Shown here: in pieces, positions 7,021 to 16,137 of the stretch
How the letters are laid out: every line of letters begins with the position of its first letter
Position numbering within the stretch: the first letter of the stretch is position 1
Assembly (NCBI GenBank): GCA_036507955.1
Contig: DATCIH010000094.1
Span: forward strand, 1 to 39,087
Reading direction: 5' to 3'
Source of the DNA: DATCIH01 sp036507955
Lineage (GTDB): Bacteria; Bacillota; Clostridia; Clostridiales; Clostridiaceae
Length of the DNA stretch: 39,087 nt
Made by a program: the position numbers and the translations under genes
Notes under the pieces: generated by a model
The model's input: the letters and a program-made list of their open reading frames with translations, nothing else
What the model was told of the DNA's origin: nothing
Databases searched by the model: none

Positions 7021-7830
7021 TTAACCTCCTGTAGTTAAATTTGTGGCTAGGATCAATCCAAAGAATATCTGGAACATCTCGATGTAATTTATTGTAAAGA
7101 TAAGGAATACGCCCTTTTTATTTACATCCATTTGAGGTAGGGTAGTGGAGAGCTCTTTAGGTAGCACGAACATCCCAAAAATAATAATCAGAAGTCCAAT
7201 TATCAGTGGCAGTGGACTCATGGTGACTAACCGTGGTAGATCAAACTTAAACCTGTCCCCAGTTCTGAATTTTGAAATATTATATTCTAAACCCATAAGA
7301 AATCCAAAAGCAATGTCCGATAACAGGATCACAAATGTGAAAAGGAGGATTGAAGAACTGTATATATCCTTAATTTTTTCATTCAGCGCTAAGAAGTGAG
7401 CAATGGCACCGACGGCGACTGCTGACATGAGCGCAATGCCAACCCACCGCATAGGTTTTAATGCTTCCCCTTTTGACACTTGCTTAGTAAAGCATGTAAT
7501 CAGCATATACCCCATCAGGACATAACTCATCATGTTGAACAATTTGAAATGACTCATGAAGATTGCAGGGGGTAACTCAAATAATAAGCCATAAATTGAC
7601 CCTGTAATAAAAGTAGCTTTCGTGAACTCCACCAAGTAATAGGAAATTAGAATACTTGGTAGCCCAAAAAACAAAAATTTGGGAAGATTAAAATCCCACT
7701 TACCAGGATTGTGGTGTTCTCGCAACGGAAATTCAAAACCCATTATTGCACCAAAGGCTATATCAATCTTCCACATGTAGGTTTCCGTTGTATATTCCAT
7801 ATCATAATGAGGTTTTAGAAAAATTATCAT
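7021..7830 (-). CDS. Polytopic membrane protein, paralogue B, 5'-truncated
   Basis: This 269-residue frame is a tandem paralogue of the gene that follows it. The similarity continues upstream of the first ATG: the frame from about 7857 reads SLLFLLGLIMIIFLKP, equal to the first helix of paralogue A (SLLFLLGLIMMIFLKP). The start corresponding to MNTWKASLIRS is missing, however; unrelated codons and a stop (7882-7884) replace it. No ATG, GTG or TTG and no ribosome site exists before 7830. The gene has probably lost its 5' end and may be unexpressed, or it may start at the internal ATG and lack its first helix. It ends in TTGG-stop, which forms the ribosome site of paralogue A. Confidence 0.6.
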   Translation of the reverse strand: MIIFLKPHYDMEYTTETYMWKIDIAFGAIMGFEFPLREHHNPGKWDFNLPKFLFFGLPSILISYYLVEFTKATFITGSIYGLLFELPPAIFMSHFKLFNMMSYVLMGYMLITCFTKQVSKGEALKPMRWVGIALMSAVAVGAIAHFLALNEKIKDIYSSSILLFTFVILLSDIAFGFLMGLEYNISKFRTGDRFKFDLPRLVTMSPLPLIIGLLIIIFGMFVLPKELSTTLPQMDVNKKGVFLIFTINYIEMFQIFFGLILATNLTTGG

Positions 7831-7884
7831 TATCAGTCCAAGTAGGAATAGAAGAGAAAATATTGGTACATTGATATCTTTTTA

Positions 7885-8152
7885 TATATTAGACAATATT
7901 TTTTTAATAAATTCTATTCCTCATCTTTTTATTCATTTTTATACTTTTTACCACAATTTTTAACTTTTACTTGTGGATAGTGTGCATAAAATCCTTCAAT
8001 TATTAAAAAATAGGAAAGCATTACTCCTTATAACTCAATAAATACTTGAATATCTTTTGCAGAAGCCTTATATTACTTGCAATATTCTAACAGTTCTTAT
8101 GTTTTATATGTACTAATTCCTTTACTATTAATATAATTACTAAGAGTATGTA
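7885..8152. other. AT-rich gap with two DnaA-box-like sites
   Basis: No gene is visible. TGTGGATAG (7972-7980, one mismatch) and TGTGCATAA (7981-7989, full match to the inverted TTATNCACA consensus) lie side by side. They are about 22 kb from oriC, so they may be chance or a titration site. Confidence 0.25.
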
Positions 8153-8190
8153 AAAAGCTGTAATGTAGTTCTAGCTACATTACAGCTTTT
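8153..8190 (-). terminator. Terminator of the dnaB transcript
   Basis: On the minus strand AAAAGCTGTAATGTAG (complement of 8175-8190) pairs perfectly over 16 bp with CTACATTACAGCTTTT (complement of 8153-8168) around a 6-nt loop, ending in a run of T. The stem overlaps the dnaB stop codon. Confidence 0.85.
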
Positions 8191-9517
8191 ATTGATGTAC
8201 TACGTCTAAGCGTCCAAATTTACTATATTGACCTAACCAAGCTAGTTTAATATTACCCGTTGGTCCATTTCTTTGCTTTGCAATTATACATTCTGCAATA
8301 TTTTTATCTTCAGTATCTTCATTATAATATTCATCTCTATATAAAAACATAACTAAATCTGCATCTTGCTCTATTGAACCAGACTCTCTTAAATCAGAGA
8401 GCATCGGCCTATGGTCTACTCTTTGCTCTGGTGCACGGGAAAGCTGTGAAAGTGCTATTACTGGGCATTGCATCTCCTTTGCTAGTGACTTTATAGATCT
8501 AGATATCTCCGATACCTCTTGCTGTCTATTTTCGGAGTTTGAACCAGACATCAGTTGAAGGTAATCTATAACTATCATGTCAATACCATGCTCTATTTTT
8601 AATCTTCTACATTTAGATCTCATCTCTAAAACGCTAACACCTGCACTATCATCTATAAATATCTTTGCTCCAGCTAAGGGTCCAATAGCCCTTGCAATAT
8701 TGTCCCAATCCCTATCCTCCAAATCTCCATTTCTTAGCTTAGTCATATCAACATTAGCTTCTGCACATAAAAGCTTATAAGCTAGCTGGGCTTTTGACAT
8801 CTCCAAGGAGAATATAACAATACTTTTACCGCCTCTTAAGGCAGCATATTGCGCTAGATTTAAAGCAAAGGTAGTCTTCCCCATAGAAGGTCTAGCGGCT
8901 ATCAATATCATATCACCTTTCTGAAATCCAGCAGTTTTTTTGTCGAGTTCTGGGAAGCCTGAAGATATCCCTGTTAACTGACCTTTGTTTTTATATATTT
9001 TTTCAATCTCTAGAAATCCCTTTTCAAGAACTACATTCATAGGCTCAAAATCACTGCTAGTTTTTTTCTCCGATATATCAAATATTCTTTTTTCTGCTCC
9101 ATCCATTACTGCTGGAACATCATTTTGTTTATTATAGCTATCCTCCATTATTTCTGTTGAAGCCTTAATAAGCTTTCTAAGAGTGGATTTATCTTCTACA
9201 ATTTTAACATAGGACATCATATTTACAGTTGATAATACACTTGAACATATTTCGGAAACATAAGTTATTCCACCAACCTTATCAAGCTTTTCCGCAGATC
9301 TCAATCTTTCTATCATATTAACCATATCTACAGGGATGTCCTGCTGATATAATTCATAGATAACATCAAAAAGAATCTTATGGCTGTCCCTATAAAAATC
9401 TTCGGATTTGAGTACATCTAAAGCCTGGGCAATAGAGTTCTTATCTAAGAGCATAGCTCCTATAACACTTTGCTCCGCTTCGATGTTATGTGGTTGACTT
9501 CTAATTGGTGAATCCAT
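8189..9517 (-). CDS. dnaB: Replicative DNA helicase DnaB
   Basis: The hexameric helicase that unwinds DNA ahead of the replication fork, loaded at oriC after DnaA opens the duplex (DnaC in Bacillus nomenclature). At 442 residues it is normal length. The N-terminal collar domain (about 12-115) starts at HNIEAEQSVIGAMLLD. A linker helix and the RecA-like motor follow, with Walker A ARPSMGKTT (about 208-216), Walker B IDMIVIDYLQLM (about 313-324) and the DnaB motif FLYRDEYY. A GGGAG site supports the ATG. It is the last gene of the gdpP-rplI-lonC-dnaB run, 11 nt behind lonC, and ends in a strong terminator. Confidence 0.97.
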   Translation of the reverse strand: MDSPIRSQPHNIEAEQSVIGAMLLDKNSIAQALDVLKSEDFYRDSHKILFDVIYELYQQDIPVDMVNMIERLRSAEKLDKVGGITYVSEICSSVLSTVNMMSYVKIVEDKSTLRKLIKASTEIMEDSYNKQNDVPAVMDGAEKRIFDISEKKTSSDFEPMNVVLEKGFLEIEKIYKNKGQLTGISSGFPELDKKTAGFQKGDMILIAARPSMGKTTFALNLAQYAALRGGKSIVIFSLEMSKAQLAYKLLCAEANVDMTKLRNGDLEDRDWDNIARAIGPLAGAKIFIDDSAGVSVLEMRSKCRRLKIEHGIDMIVIDYLQLMSGSNSENRQQEVSEISRSIKSLAKEMQCPVIALSQLSRAPEQRVDHRPMLSDLRESGSIEQDADLVMFLYRDEYYNEDTEDKNIAECIIAKQRNGPTGNIKLAWLGQYSKFGRLDVVHQ

Positions 9518-9528
9518 TTAAATCTCCC

Positions 9529-11481
9529 TTATATATCAAAAACATATTTCATAAGTTCTTCTATTTCTTTAACTGGAATTATTTCAATATCTGTAAGATC
9601 CTTAGGTGCTTCCTTATAATTATTATCTGGAAGAAACACAAGTTTTATTCCTTTTCTTCTAGCTCCATAAACTTTTTCAAAAATGCCCCCTACTGGTTTT
9701 ATCTTACCTCGAAGAGATATTTCACCAGTTATGGCAATATCCTGACGAAGGGGTTTTTCTAGAAGTGCACTTATAATACAAACCGTTATAGCCGCACCAG
9801 CTGAGGGACCATCAATTTTTCCCCCACCTATAATATTTACATGAATGTCATAATCTTTTATATCCTTGTCTGTGAGCTTTCTTATAACTGACGCAGCATT
9901 AAATACCGAATCCTTTGCCATACTTCCTGCTGTTTCATTGAACCTAACTGTTCCATTCCCTTTCTTTTTTGCTGGGAAAACAATGGCTTCAATTTCTATG
10001 GTTGAGCCAATAAAGCCTGAAACACCTAAACCATAAACATGTCCAATTTCTGCTAAGCCTTCATTATGAACTTCCTCATAAGGTGTAAATCTACTTACAG
10101 ACAAAACCTCTTCTAGGTCCTTTAATTTGATTTCTATTTTATCGTTATTTTTATCTTTGCTGTTATAAATTGCAGCCCCATAGGAATCTGACATTATATT
10201 AATAGCCTTTCTTCCTTCTGTGGTATATCTGCTTATAAGCTCAGGTATTCCATTTTCAAGTATTACATTAATTTTACTAGCAGCACTTTTGACTATATCT
10301 TCAATATCCTTTGAAGCTAGTGGCTCAAAATATACCTCCGTACATCTTGATCTAAGCGCTGGATTTATTTGGCTAGGGTCCTTAGTTGTAGCACCAATTA
10401 AAACAAAATCTGCTGGAGCTCCCTTCTCAAATAAATATTTTATATACTTTGGGGTATTCTCATCATCTGGATCGTAATAAGAAGATGAAAATTCCACTCT
10501 TTTATCCTCAAGAACTTTTAGTAATTTATTCTGAAGTATTGAGTCTAATTCTCCTATTTCATCAATAAATAAAACGCCACCATGAGCCTCAGTCACAAGG
10601 CCTGGTTTTGGTTCCGGTATCCCCACTTCTGCCAAGTCTCTTTTACTACCCTGGTAAATTGGATCATGAACTGAACCAAGAAGTGGATTTGTAATCTCTC
10701 TAGGGTCCCATCTTATTGTAGTACCATCTACCTCAACAAATTTAGCGTTTTTATCAAAAGGAGTTCCTGGAAATGCCTTTGCTTCTTCTAACGCCAATCT
10801 AGCAGCGGTGGTTTTCCCTACTCCCGGAGGGCCATAGAGAATTATATGCTGAGGATAAGGCGATACCATTTTTGATAGTAGTGATTTAATCGCTCTTTCT
10901 TGTCCAATTATTTCACTAAAGTTAACTGGTCTTAATAAGCTTTGAATATTTTTAGACGGTATTCTATTATCCAAAACCTCTAAATCAGTATACTTTTTTA
11001 GGGTTTTTGCATTTTCTGGACCTTTCTGTTTTTTTATTATTCCTAGTCTTATCTCGTCCATATATTTATCTTGTTTTTCAAGCATAATGTCTTCCACATC
11101 ATCCTCTAGCCTTCTTTGAAGATATCTTCTGGCAAGACCTTCTGCTATCCACTTATTGGTATCCTCAAGTGCAATTGATATATTCTCTTCAGAAGGTATA
11201 GTCTCTATACCTTTCCCATTGCTTATTATTTTATTTAATGCATATAGCTTATGATATACGCTTTTACTTTTTTTAAATTTCTCTAAACTAAATTTTACTA
11301 TTCTGTGATTGATTTCATTTTCCTCAATAAGATTTTCAACAACTTCATCCATAAGATTTATCTTAACTTCCAAGGACATATCCTCATTTAGTTCATTTTC
11401 ATATATGCCTAAAAGCTCTTTGTCTTCCTTTAATGCTTTAGCAACATCTTTTATCTTATTGTAATTTTTCTGTGCGTTCAC
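9529..11481 (-). CDS. lonC: Lon-like ATP-dependent protease (LonC/LonB type)
   Basis: A 650-residue AAA+ serine protease. The N-terminal 180 residues are helical and lack the classic LonA substrate domain. The ATPase module has Walker A GPPGVGKTT (about 217-225) and Walker B VLFIDEIGEL (about 305-314). The C-terminal protease domain carries the catalytic Ser in GGKIDGPSAGAAI and the Lys in GEISLRGKIKPVGG. No membrane helix is apparent, which fits the clostridial LonC type better than membrane-bound or spore-specific LonB. The start is GTG at 11481 with a GAGGAG site. Its place between rplI and dnaB is the usual clostridial arrangement. Confidence 0.88.
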   Translation of the reverse strand: MNAQKNYNKIKDVAKALKEDKELLGIYENELNEDMSLEVKINLMDEVVENLIEENEINHRIVKFSLEKFKKSKSVYHKLYALNKIISNGKGIETIPSEENISIALEDTNKWIAEGLARRYLQRRLEDDVEDIMLEKQDKYMDEIRLGIIKKQKGPENAKTLKKYTDLEVLDNRIPSKNIQSLLRPVNFSEIIGQERAIKSLLSKMVSPYPQHIILYGPPGVGKTTAARLALEEAKAFPGTPFDKNAKFVEVDGTTIRWDPREITNPLLGSVHDPIYQGSKRDLAEVGIPEPKPGLVTEAHGGVLFIDEIGELDSILQNKLLKVLEDKRVEFSSSYYDPDDENTPKYIKYLFEKGAPADFVLIGATTKDPSQINPALRSRCTEVYFEPLASKDIEDIVKSAASKINVILENGIPELISRYTTEGRKAINIMSDSYGAAIYNSKDKNNDKIEIKLKDLEEVLSVSRFTPYEEVHNEGLAEIGHVYGLGVSGFIGSTIEIEAIVFPAKKKGNGTVRFNETAGSMAKDSVFNAASVIRKLTDKDIKDYDIHVNIIGGGKIDGPSAGAAITVCIISALLEKPLRQDIAITGEISLRGKIKPVGGIFEKVYGARRKGIKLVFLPDNNYKEAPKDLTDIEIIPVKEIEELMKYVFDI

Positions 11482-11503
11482 TAATTAGCTCCTCTCGGTG
11501 ATG

Positions 11504-11947
11504 CTATTGATTTATAACTGTAACTTTTACTTTCGTCGAAACTTCAGGATATAATTTTATTTCTACATCAAATGTACCTAAATGCCTAATTGGATCACAT
11601 ACTATTTTCTTTTTATCAATATTTAAAGCATATTGATTGTTAAGAGCTTCTGCTATATCCTTACTGGTTATTGACCCAAACAGTCTTCCACTTTCACCGG
11701 ATTTTGTTTGTATTTTAACTTCTTTACCTTTAAGGTCATTAGCTTGCTTTTGTGCTTCCTCTACTTCGTTAAGCTTTTTCTTTCTCTCATTATCAATTCT
11801 TTGATTATGAATATGAAGGTTTTCAGCTGTAGCTTCTTGTGCTAATTTTTTTGGTAATAAATAATTCCTAGCGTATCCATCTGAAGCATTAATTATTTCA
11901 CCTTTTTTCCCTACGGATTTAATATCTTGAAGTAATATTACTTTCAT
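11504..11947 (-). CDS. rplI: 50S ribosomal protein L9
   Basis: A 147-residue L9: the N-terminal 23S-binding domain (MKVILLQDIKSVGKKGEIINASDGYARNYLLP-like block, residues 1-35), the long connecting helix rich in K, E and Q (about 42-75), and the C-terminal domain (SGRLFGSITSKDIAEAL). L9 bridges ribosomes and helps keep reading frame. Its ATG overlaps the gdpP stop in ATGA, so the two are translationally coupled, as in many Firmicutes. Confidence 0.98.
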   Translation of the reverse strand: MKVILLQDIKSVGKKGEIINASDGYARNYLLPKKLAQEATAENLHIHNQRIDNERKKKLNEVEEAQKQANDLKGKEVKIQTKSGESGRLFGSITSKDIAEALNNQYALNIDKKKIVCDPIRHLGTFDVEIKLYPEVSTKVKVTVINQ

Positions 11948-13935
11948 TTCTTTTCACCATCCTCAAAGTATTTATTTATAGATTCCTGCAGTTTTATTTT
12001 TGCTTCTTCTAATGTTGTATTGAGCTTAGTCCCTGCTATAGTCATATGTCCTCCCCCTCCTAAGCTCTCAAGGATTACCTGTACATTTATTTCTCCATAA
12101 GATCTGGCACTTATAAATACTTCATTATCTATTTTACCAAGAACAAAGGAGGCTTGAACACCTGTAATATTTAACAATTCATCTGCTACCTGGGCTATAA
12201 TCACTAAGTCTTCCAATTCATTAGGAGCTGCTGCCACCGCTATATTGTTAGTAATATTGGCATTTTTGATGATTTCTAATTTGCTAATATAGGAAATAAG
12301 ATTATTAGAAAACAATTTTTTTACATCTGTGGTATCTGCTCCCTGTCTTCTTAAAAATGCTGCTGCTTCAAAGGTTCTGACACCAGTTTTAAAAGAGAAG
12401 TTTTTAGTGTCTACTGTTATCCCCGCTAGGAGTGCTTCTGCTTCTAATCTTGTAATCTTTGGCTGACCTACCATGTATTGAAGCATCTCTGTCACAAGCT
12501 CTGATGATGATGATGCATATGGCTCTATATAGCTTATTAGTGTGTCTTCAATATAATCAGAAGACTTTCTATGATGATCAATTATTACTCTTCTTTTAAA
12601 GCCCTTAACAAGATCATAATTTTGAACATAACTTTTACTATGAACGTCAACTAAAATAAGCAGACTATCTTCATACCTATTATGATAGCAGAAATCCGAA
12701 TTTACAAAGGTGCTTTCAAATTTATTATCCTTAGAAAACTTTTCATAAATAGGTATCATACTACTATTCATATCTTCTAAATAAATATAGCAGGGCTTAT
12801 CAAGATTTTTTACTGCACTATTTATACCGATTGCACTACCTAGACAATCAATATCAGGATTTTTATGTCCAATTATGAAGACATTACTGCTTTCTTTTAT
12901 TAAATCTGATAAAGCTTGAGCAACAACTCTAGATCGGACCTTAGTACGCTTTTCTACCTCTTTTGTTTTTCCACCAAAAAAATCTAACTTCTCTATAGTC
13001 TTTAGAACTACTTGATCTCCCCCACGGCTTAGTGCTAACTCCTTTGCTGAAACCGCAAATTTTTGGTTTTCAAGGGGTGAGGAACCTCTTCTTCCCACTC
13101 CAATACTAAGAGTTACTGCTAGCTTATTTCCTACATTGATTTCTCTTATTATATCTAAAATTTCAAATTTCTTTTCTGCTTCTTTAACTATGAATTTATC
13201 TTGCATTGATACTATATATTTATTAGAATCATATTTTTTTAGCATACCTGAAATACCCTGAGCATAGGTATTGATAGTTCTTTCTATTTCAGCAACCAAA
13301 AGTAGCTTTTTATCATCTTCTGTAGTTTTAACTACTTCTTCTAGGTTATCAACCTCAATTAGCATAACTGCTTCTCTTGTTTCCTCTGCATTAAACTTTA
13401 TCTCTTCAGCCTTTGTAATATCATAGAAATAAAAGAGAATCATTTTCACCTTTTGATCTGCTCCTTCATCTGAATCAACAGCACTAATATATATATCAAA
13501 AAACTTATCTTTTATTTTAATCCTGGATATAAAGTTAGTCTTTTTATCTAGGATATCATTTATAACTATTTCTTTAATTATGGAATTAATATTTTTACCT
13601 AGTATATTTTCATCTGTCAAAATTAAATTAATTTTTTGATTGTACCATAATATATTACCTTTTACACCCGCAATAATAAGTGGGAAGGGTAAATTTACTA
13701 ATGTATTTTTTGTAGCACTATCTAAGTTTGTAGAAAAATCTTCAACAAACCTTTTCCAATCTCTTGTTTTCTTTCGTAAATTAAATACATGGAATACTAA
13801 TAAAAGGGTATAAAACACTAAGGACCCAATACGAATAGAATTGGGAGCATAAATTATAAGTAGTCCTACAAAAACAGCTAATACTATCATGTAAAACTCG
13901 TTTTTAGGAGTAAAGTACTTGTATTTATTATCCAT
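11944..13935 (-). CDS. gdpP: Cyclic-di-AMP phosphodiesterase GdpP (DHH family)
   Basis: A 663-residue membrane-bound enzyme that cleaves c-di-AMP to pApA and so tunes potassium uptake and cell-wall stress responses. Domains in order: two N-terminal helices (about 13-50), a PAS-like domain (about 75-170), a degenerate GGDEF domain (about 185-310), and a DHH-DHHA1 phosphodiesterase (about 340-655). The metal site shows IIGHKNPDIDCLGS, LVDVHS, IIDHHRKS and VDTKNFSF, with GGGGHMTIAG in DHHA1. The GGDEF signature is lost, as in characterised GdpP, so it does not make c-di-GMP. It lies 12 nt after yybS and overlaps rplI by 4 nt. Confidence 0.95.
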   Translation of the reverse strand: MDNKYKYFTPKNEFYMIVLAVFVGLLIIYAPNSIRIGSLVFYTLLLVFHVFNLRKKTRDWKRFVEDFSTNLDSATKNTLVNLPFPLIIAGVKGNILWYNQKINLILTDENILGKNINSIIKEIVINDILDKKTNFISRIKIKDKFFDIYISAVDSDEGADQKVKMILFYFYDITKAEEIKFNAEETREAVMLIEVDNLEEVVKTTEDDKKLLLVAEIERTINTYAQGISGMLKKYDSNKYIVSMQDKFIVKEAEKKFEILDIIREINVGNKLAVTLSIGVGRRGSSPLENQKFAVSAKELALSRGGDQVVLKTIEKLDFFGGKTKEVEKRTKVRSRVVAQALSDLIKESSNVFIIGHKNPDIDCLGSAIGINSAVKNLDKPCYIYLEDMNSSMIPIYEKFSKDNKFESTFVNSDFCYHNRYEDSLLILVDVHSKSYVQNYDLVKGFKRRVIIDHHRKSSDYIEDTLISYIEPYASSSSELVTEMLQYMVGQPKITRLEAEALLAGITVDTKNFSFKTGVRTFEAAAFLRRQGADTTDVKKLFSNNLISYISKLEIIKNANITNNIAVAAAPNELEDLVIIAQVADELLNITGVQASFVLGKIDNEVFISARSYGEINVQVILESLGGGGHMTIAGTKLNTTLEEAKIKLQESINKYFEDGEKK

Positions 13936-13947
13936 AAAACCTGCCTC

Positions 13948-14937
13948 TTATTTCTTGAATATCCTATTAGGATCTACTTTTCTAGTATCGAGTATTGTGT
14001 CCATAAAACCTACTATTATAAACACCATTTGTAATTGAATGAAGAACATAAGTATAAACGTTATCACGATTGCTACTTTATGTAGCTTTAATTTAGTATG
14101 AAAAATATAGTAGGAAACTGCTAAGCCTTGAATAGAAAAAATTATACTGGCCACCATTTCAATAAAGCTAAGTAAATAATCCCCTATCAATATATCTTTT
14201 AAAGTTAAAATCATTCCTAAACAAAGTATAATCGTAACTGTTGCTCCAATCCTATTGTCGATATAGAATATAGAAAAGGGTTCTCCTTTCCGCATATTAT
14301 ATTTTTGACCGGATAATATTGACGTAGATATAAAATATGCTACAACACCGTATAAAAATGATATAACTACTATAAACCCAGGAATAGCTTTAAGTATTTT
14401 ATCTGTGGTAATAAATTTTAGAATGGTGTCCCAAGCTTCCAACTGAGTTGAAGACATACCTAAACTAATATAGGTTGTTTTAGTATCATTTACCAAGCTC
14501 TTAATAGAGCCTACCGTCGAATTTAAGTAATTGTATAAACCATTTATACCAGCCCCATTAATTAATGCTGCTGCAATAATACTAATTATAGAACTTATAA
14601 ATACTGCAATACTCAAATATAATATGACCTGAGATTGTTTTTTATATTTTTTGAGACAATATCCCAAAATTAGACCAGATGGTATTATTGTACTGCTTAT
14701 GCTTAAAGTATATAAAAAATTTGATGCGAAAAAAATTAATAAAGCAATTATGGCTAAGGAAATTACTATATTCCTTTTATTCCATCGTAGATACATTAGT
14801 GCTACTATAGGTGGAGCAAAGAAAATTAATGGAATAATTACTATTGGTATAAAATATATGAACAATTCAATAAATAAAAGAATCGCTACATATAAGATAG
14901 ATTCTTTCATCTTGTTTTTGTTACTATCGAGCTGCAT
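13948..14937 (-). CDS. yybS: YybS-family membrane protein (DUF2232)
   Basis: A polytopic membrane protein (329 residues from this start) with about eight hydrophobic helices from residue 10 (SILYVAILLFIELFIYFIPIV) to the C-terminus. The YybS/DUF2232 family is predicted to be a membrane transporter or substrate-binding component; its ligand is unknown. It lies directly before gdpP, as in Bacillus and many clostridia. I prefer the ATG at 14937 (MQLDSNKNKMKES) with AGGA 4 nt before it. An in-frame ATG at 14976 has AAGGAG only 1 nt away, too close to work. Confidence 0.8.
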   Translation of the reverse strand: MQLDSNKNKMKESILYVAILLFIELFIYFIPIVIIPLIFFAPPIVALMYLRWNKRNIVISLAIIALLIFFASNFLYTLSISSTIIPSGLILGYCLKKYKKQSQVILYLSIAVFISSIISIIAAALINGAGINGLYNYLNSTVGSIKSLVNDTKTTYISLGMSSTQLEAWDTILKFITTDKILKAIPGFIVVISFLYGVVAYFISTSILSGQKYNMRKGEPFSIFYIDNRIGATVTIILCLGMILTLKDILIGDYLLSFIEMVASIIFSIQGLAVSYYIFHTKLKLHKVAIVITFILMFFIQLQMVFIIVGFMDTILDTRKVDPNRIFKK

Positions 14938-15106
14938 GTTTTCCTGGTTATAAAAATCGTAACAAATTATAACCATACTCCTTTCTATGTGTTTTATATT
15001 CGTATTTATACGATTTTAAAAGCAATATATTTTATTAAATCTCCAAATTAATTCTAAAGTTTTAAATCCATATCTTTTTAATATTTTCCCTTCAGTTGTA
15101 GTTATA

Positions 15107-15447
15107 TTACACTGTTTCTTCTTCCGATACATCTAGTTCAGTATCTTTTATTTCTCTTTTAAGCTGAATAACTACAGGATATTTTATATAAGAATAGCCT
15201 TATGTTTACGAATCATTATCCATGCCTTATTAATATTAGTTGGAGCTAATTTCCTGCCATTTATATCTATCACGAAAGCATATTCTTTGGGTCTTAATTC
15301 TTTAACTTCTTTTCTTTCAATAATTTCGGTCACCTCTGACCATCCTTTCCTTCGAAGAATTTTTCTTCTTGTCAATGACAATATAATGCACATATATTTT
15401 TGGTGTTTGACTACATAACCTAGTAGTCGGTCATCCTCAATATTCAT
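15107..15447 (-). pseudogene. RRXRR-domain (IscB-like) protein fragment, frameshifted
   Basis: On the minus strand ELRPKEYAFVIDINGRKLAP then TNINKAWIMIRKHKAILI matches the RRXRR domain that opens IscB/IsrB-type RuvC proteins. It stops at 15184-15186. Two bases further along, another frame continues the same domain: KYPVVIQLKREIKDTELDV then SEEETV, stopping at 15107-15109. Removing one extra TA from the ATATA at the junction restores a single frame. The piece ends before the first RuvC motif, so the nuclease is absent. The first 45 or so codons upstream of the domain (15447-15315) run through hairpins and are probably not protein-coding. It interrupts the usual order between the MazG-like gene and yybS. 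Confidence 0.6.
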
Positions 15448-15605
15448 AGAGCTTCAAACTGATGAATACATCTAAAGGTATGTCTTTAGCATTTATATAA
15501 TCGTAGTTCATCATGCTAGATTATTTTCACAACCCTACATTCACTTAGACTTGAGAACATCAAATCGTTTAGTAATAACCCTAAAGGTTATGGACTATTA
15601 CTATT
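15311..15605 (-). ncRNA. Structured region upstream of the RRXRR fragment (omega/HEARO-RNA-like candidate)
   Basis: This stretch holds at least seven short inverted repeats in series: 15328-15341 (5 bp), 15354-15368 (6 bp), 15369-15381 (5 bp, directly adjacent), 15409-15428 (6 bp), 15461-15472, 15473-15488, and 15575-15591 (6 bp). TAGCAT/ATGCTA at 15487-15518 adds a longer-range pair. IscB-type genes are known to be preceded by a structured omega RNA (the HEARO motif) that guides the nuclease. Position, strand and hairpin density fit that class; a match to its conserved core was not tested. Confidence 0.35.
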
Positions 15606-15637
15606 TGTTATTATTTTTATCAACTATTTGAAGTTCC

Positions 15638-15952
15638 TTAACTTCTTTCTTCCAGATGATTTATTAACCTTGTGAAATCCTGTCCTTCCTTTTGTATGTT
15701 GCTAACATCTAAATCTTTTTTAAGTTTATTTTTCATTTTCTCATCTAAGGCTTTGTAAGAGAATCCTAGTCTATCCCCTAAAATATATAGCACTATCATA
15801 GTAGAAGCTAAGCTGTTTAACAGCGTTTCTTTGGCTATATTCCCACCCTTGGTCAATTCTTTATAAAAGTCTGCTATAAACCCAAGTAACTCTGCTTTAA
15901 GTTCTTCAATAATCTTGATATTTGCCATGATATTTAAATCGTCTTTTCTCAT
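15638..15952 (-). CDS. MazG-like family protein
   Basis: A 104-residue all-helical protein, typical of the small MazG-like family found beside rpsR in clostridia. The MazG superfamily contains nucleotide pyrophosphohydrolases, but the acidic ExxE...ExxD metal motif is not clear here, so catalysis is uncertain. KIIEELKAELLGFIADFYKEL (about 13-33) opens a long helix, followed by LLNSLASTMIVLYILGDRLG. GGAGG 8 nt before the ATG supports the start. Confidence 0.7.
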   Translation of the reverse strand: MRKDDLNIMANIKIIEELKAELLGFIADFYKELTKGGNIAKETLLNSLASTMIVLYILGDRLGFSYKALDEKMKNKLKKDLDVSNIQKEGQDFTRLINHLEERS

Positions 15953-16094
15953 TTACTATTCCTCCGAGAAGTCTTTATATTCATTTTACTTATATTTGAT
16001 GCTTTATGCAACAGAAGATTCTTATATTGGACTCACTAGAATATTAATAAATAGCACCCAATTTTATATATACATAAGTTGGGTACATAAAATA

Positions 16095-16121
16095 GGGTGT
16101 AACGATAATATCGTTACACCC
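16095..16121 (-). terminator. Terminator of the rpsF-ssb-rpsR transcript
   Basis: GGGTGTAACGAT (16095-16106) pairs perfectly over 12 bp with ATCGTTACACCC (16110-16121). On the minus strand it lies 16 nt after the rpsR stop and is followed by TATTTTAT. Confidence 0.8.
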
Positions 16122-16137
16122 AGCCTAAGCTATTATG

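Noticed and set aside
9505..9762. Plus-strand frame opposite the dnaB-lonC junction
   Set aside because: It lies opposite two well-supported conserved genes and has the composition of an antisense shadow.
15184..15447. Reading the whole 87-codon frame as an intact small gene
   Set aside because: Its first half runs through hairpins and lacks a ribosome site, and the RRXRR domain continues in another frame past its stop, so a frameshifted fragment explains it better.
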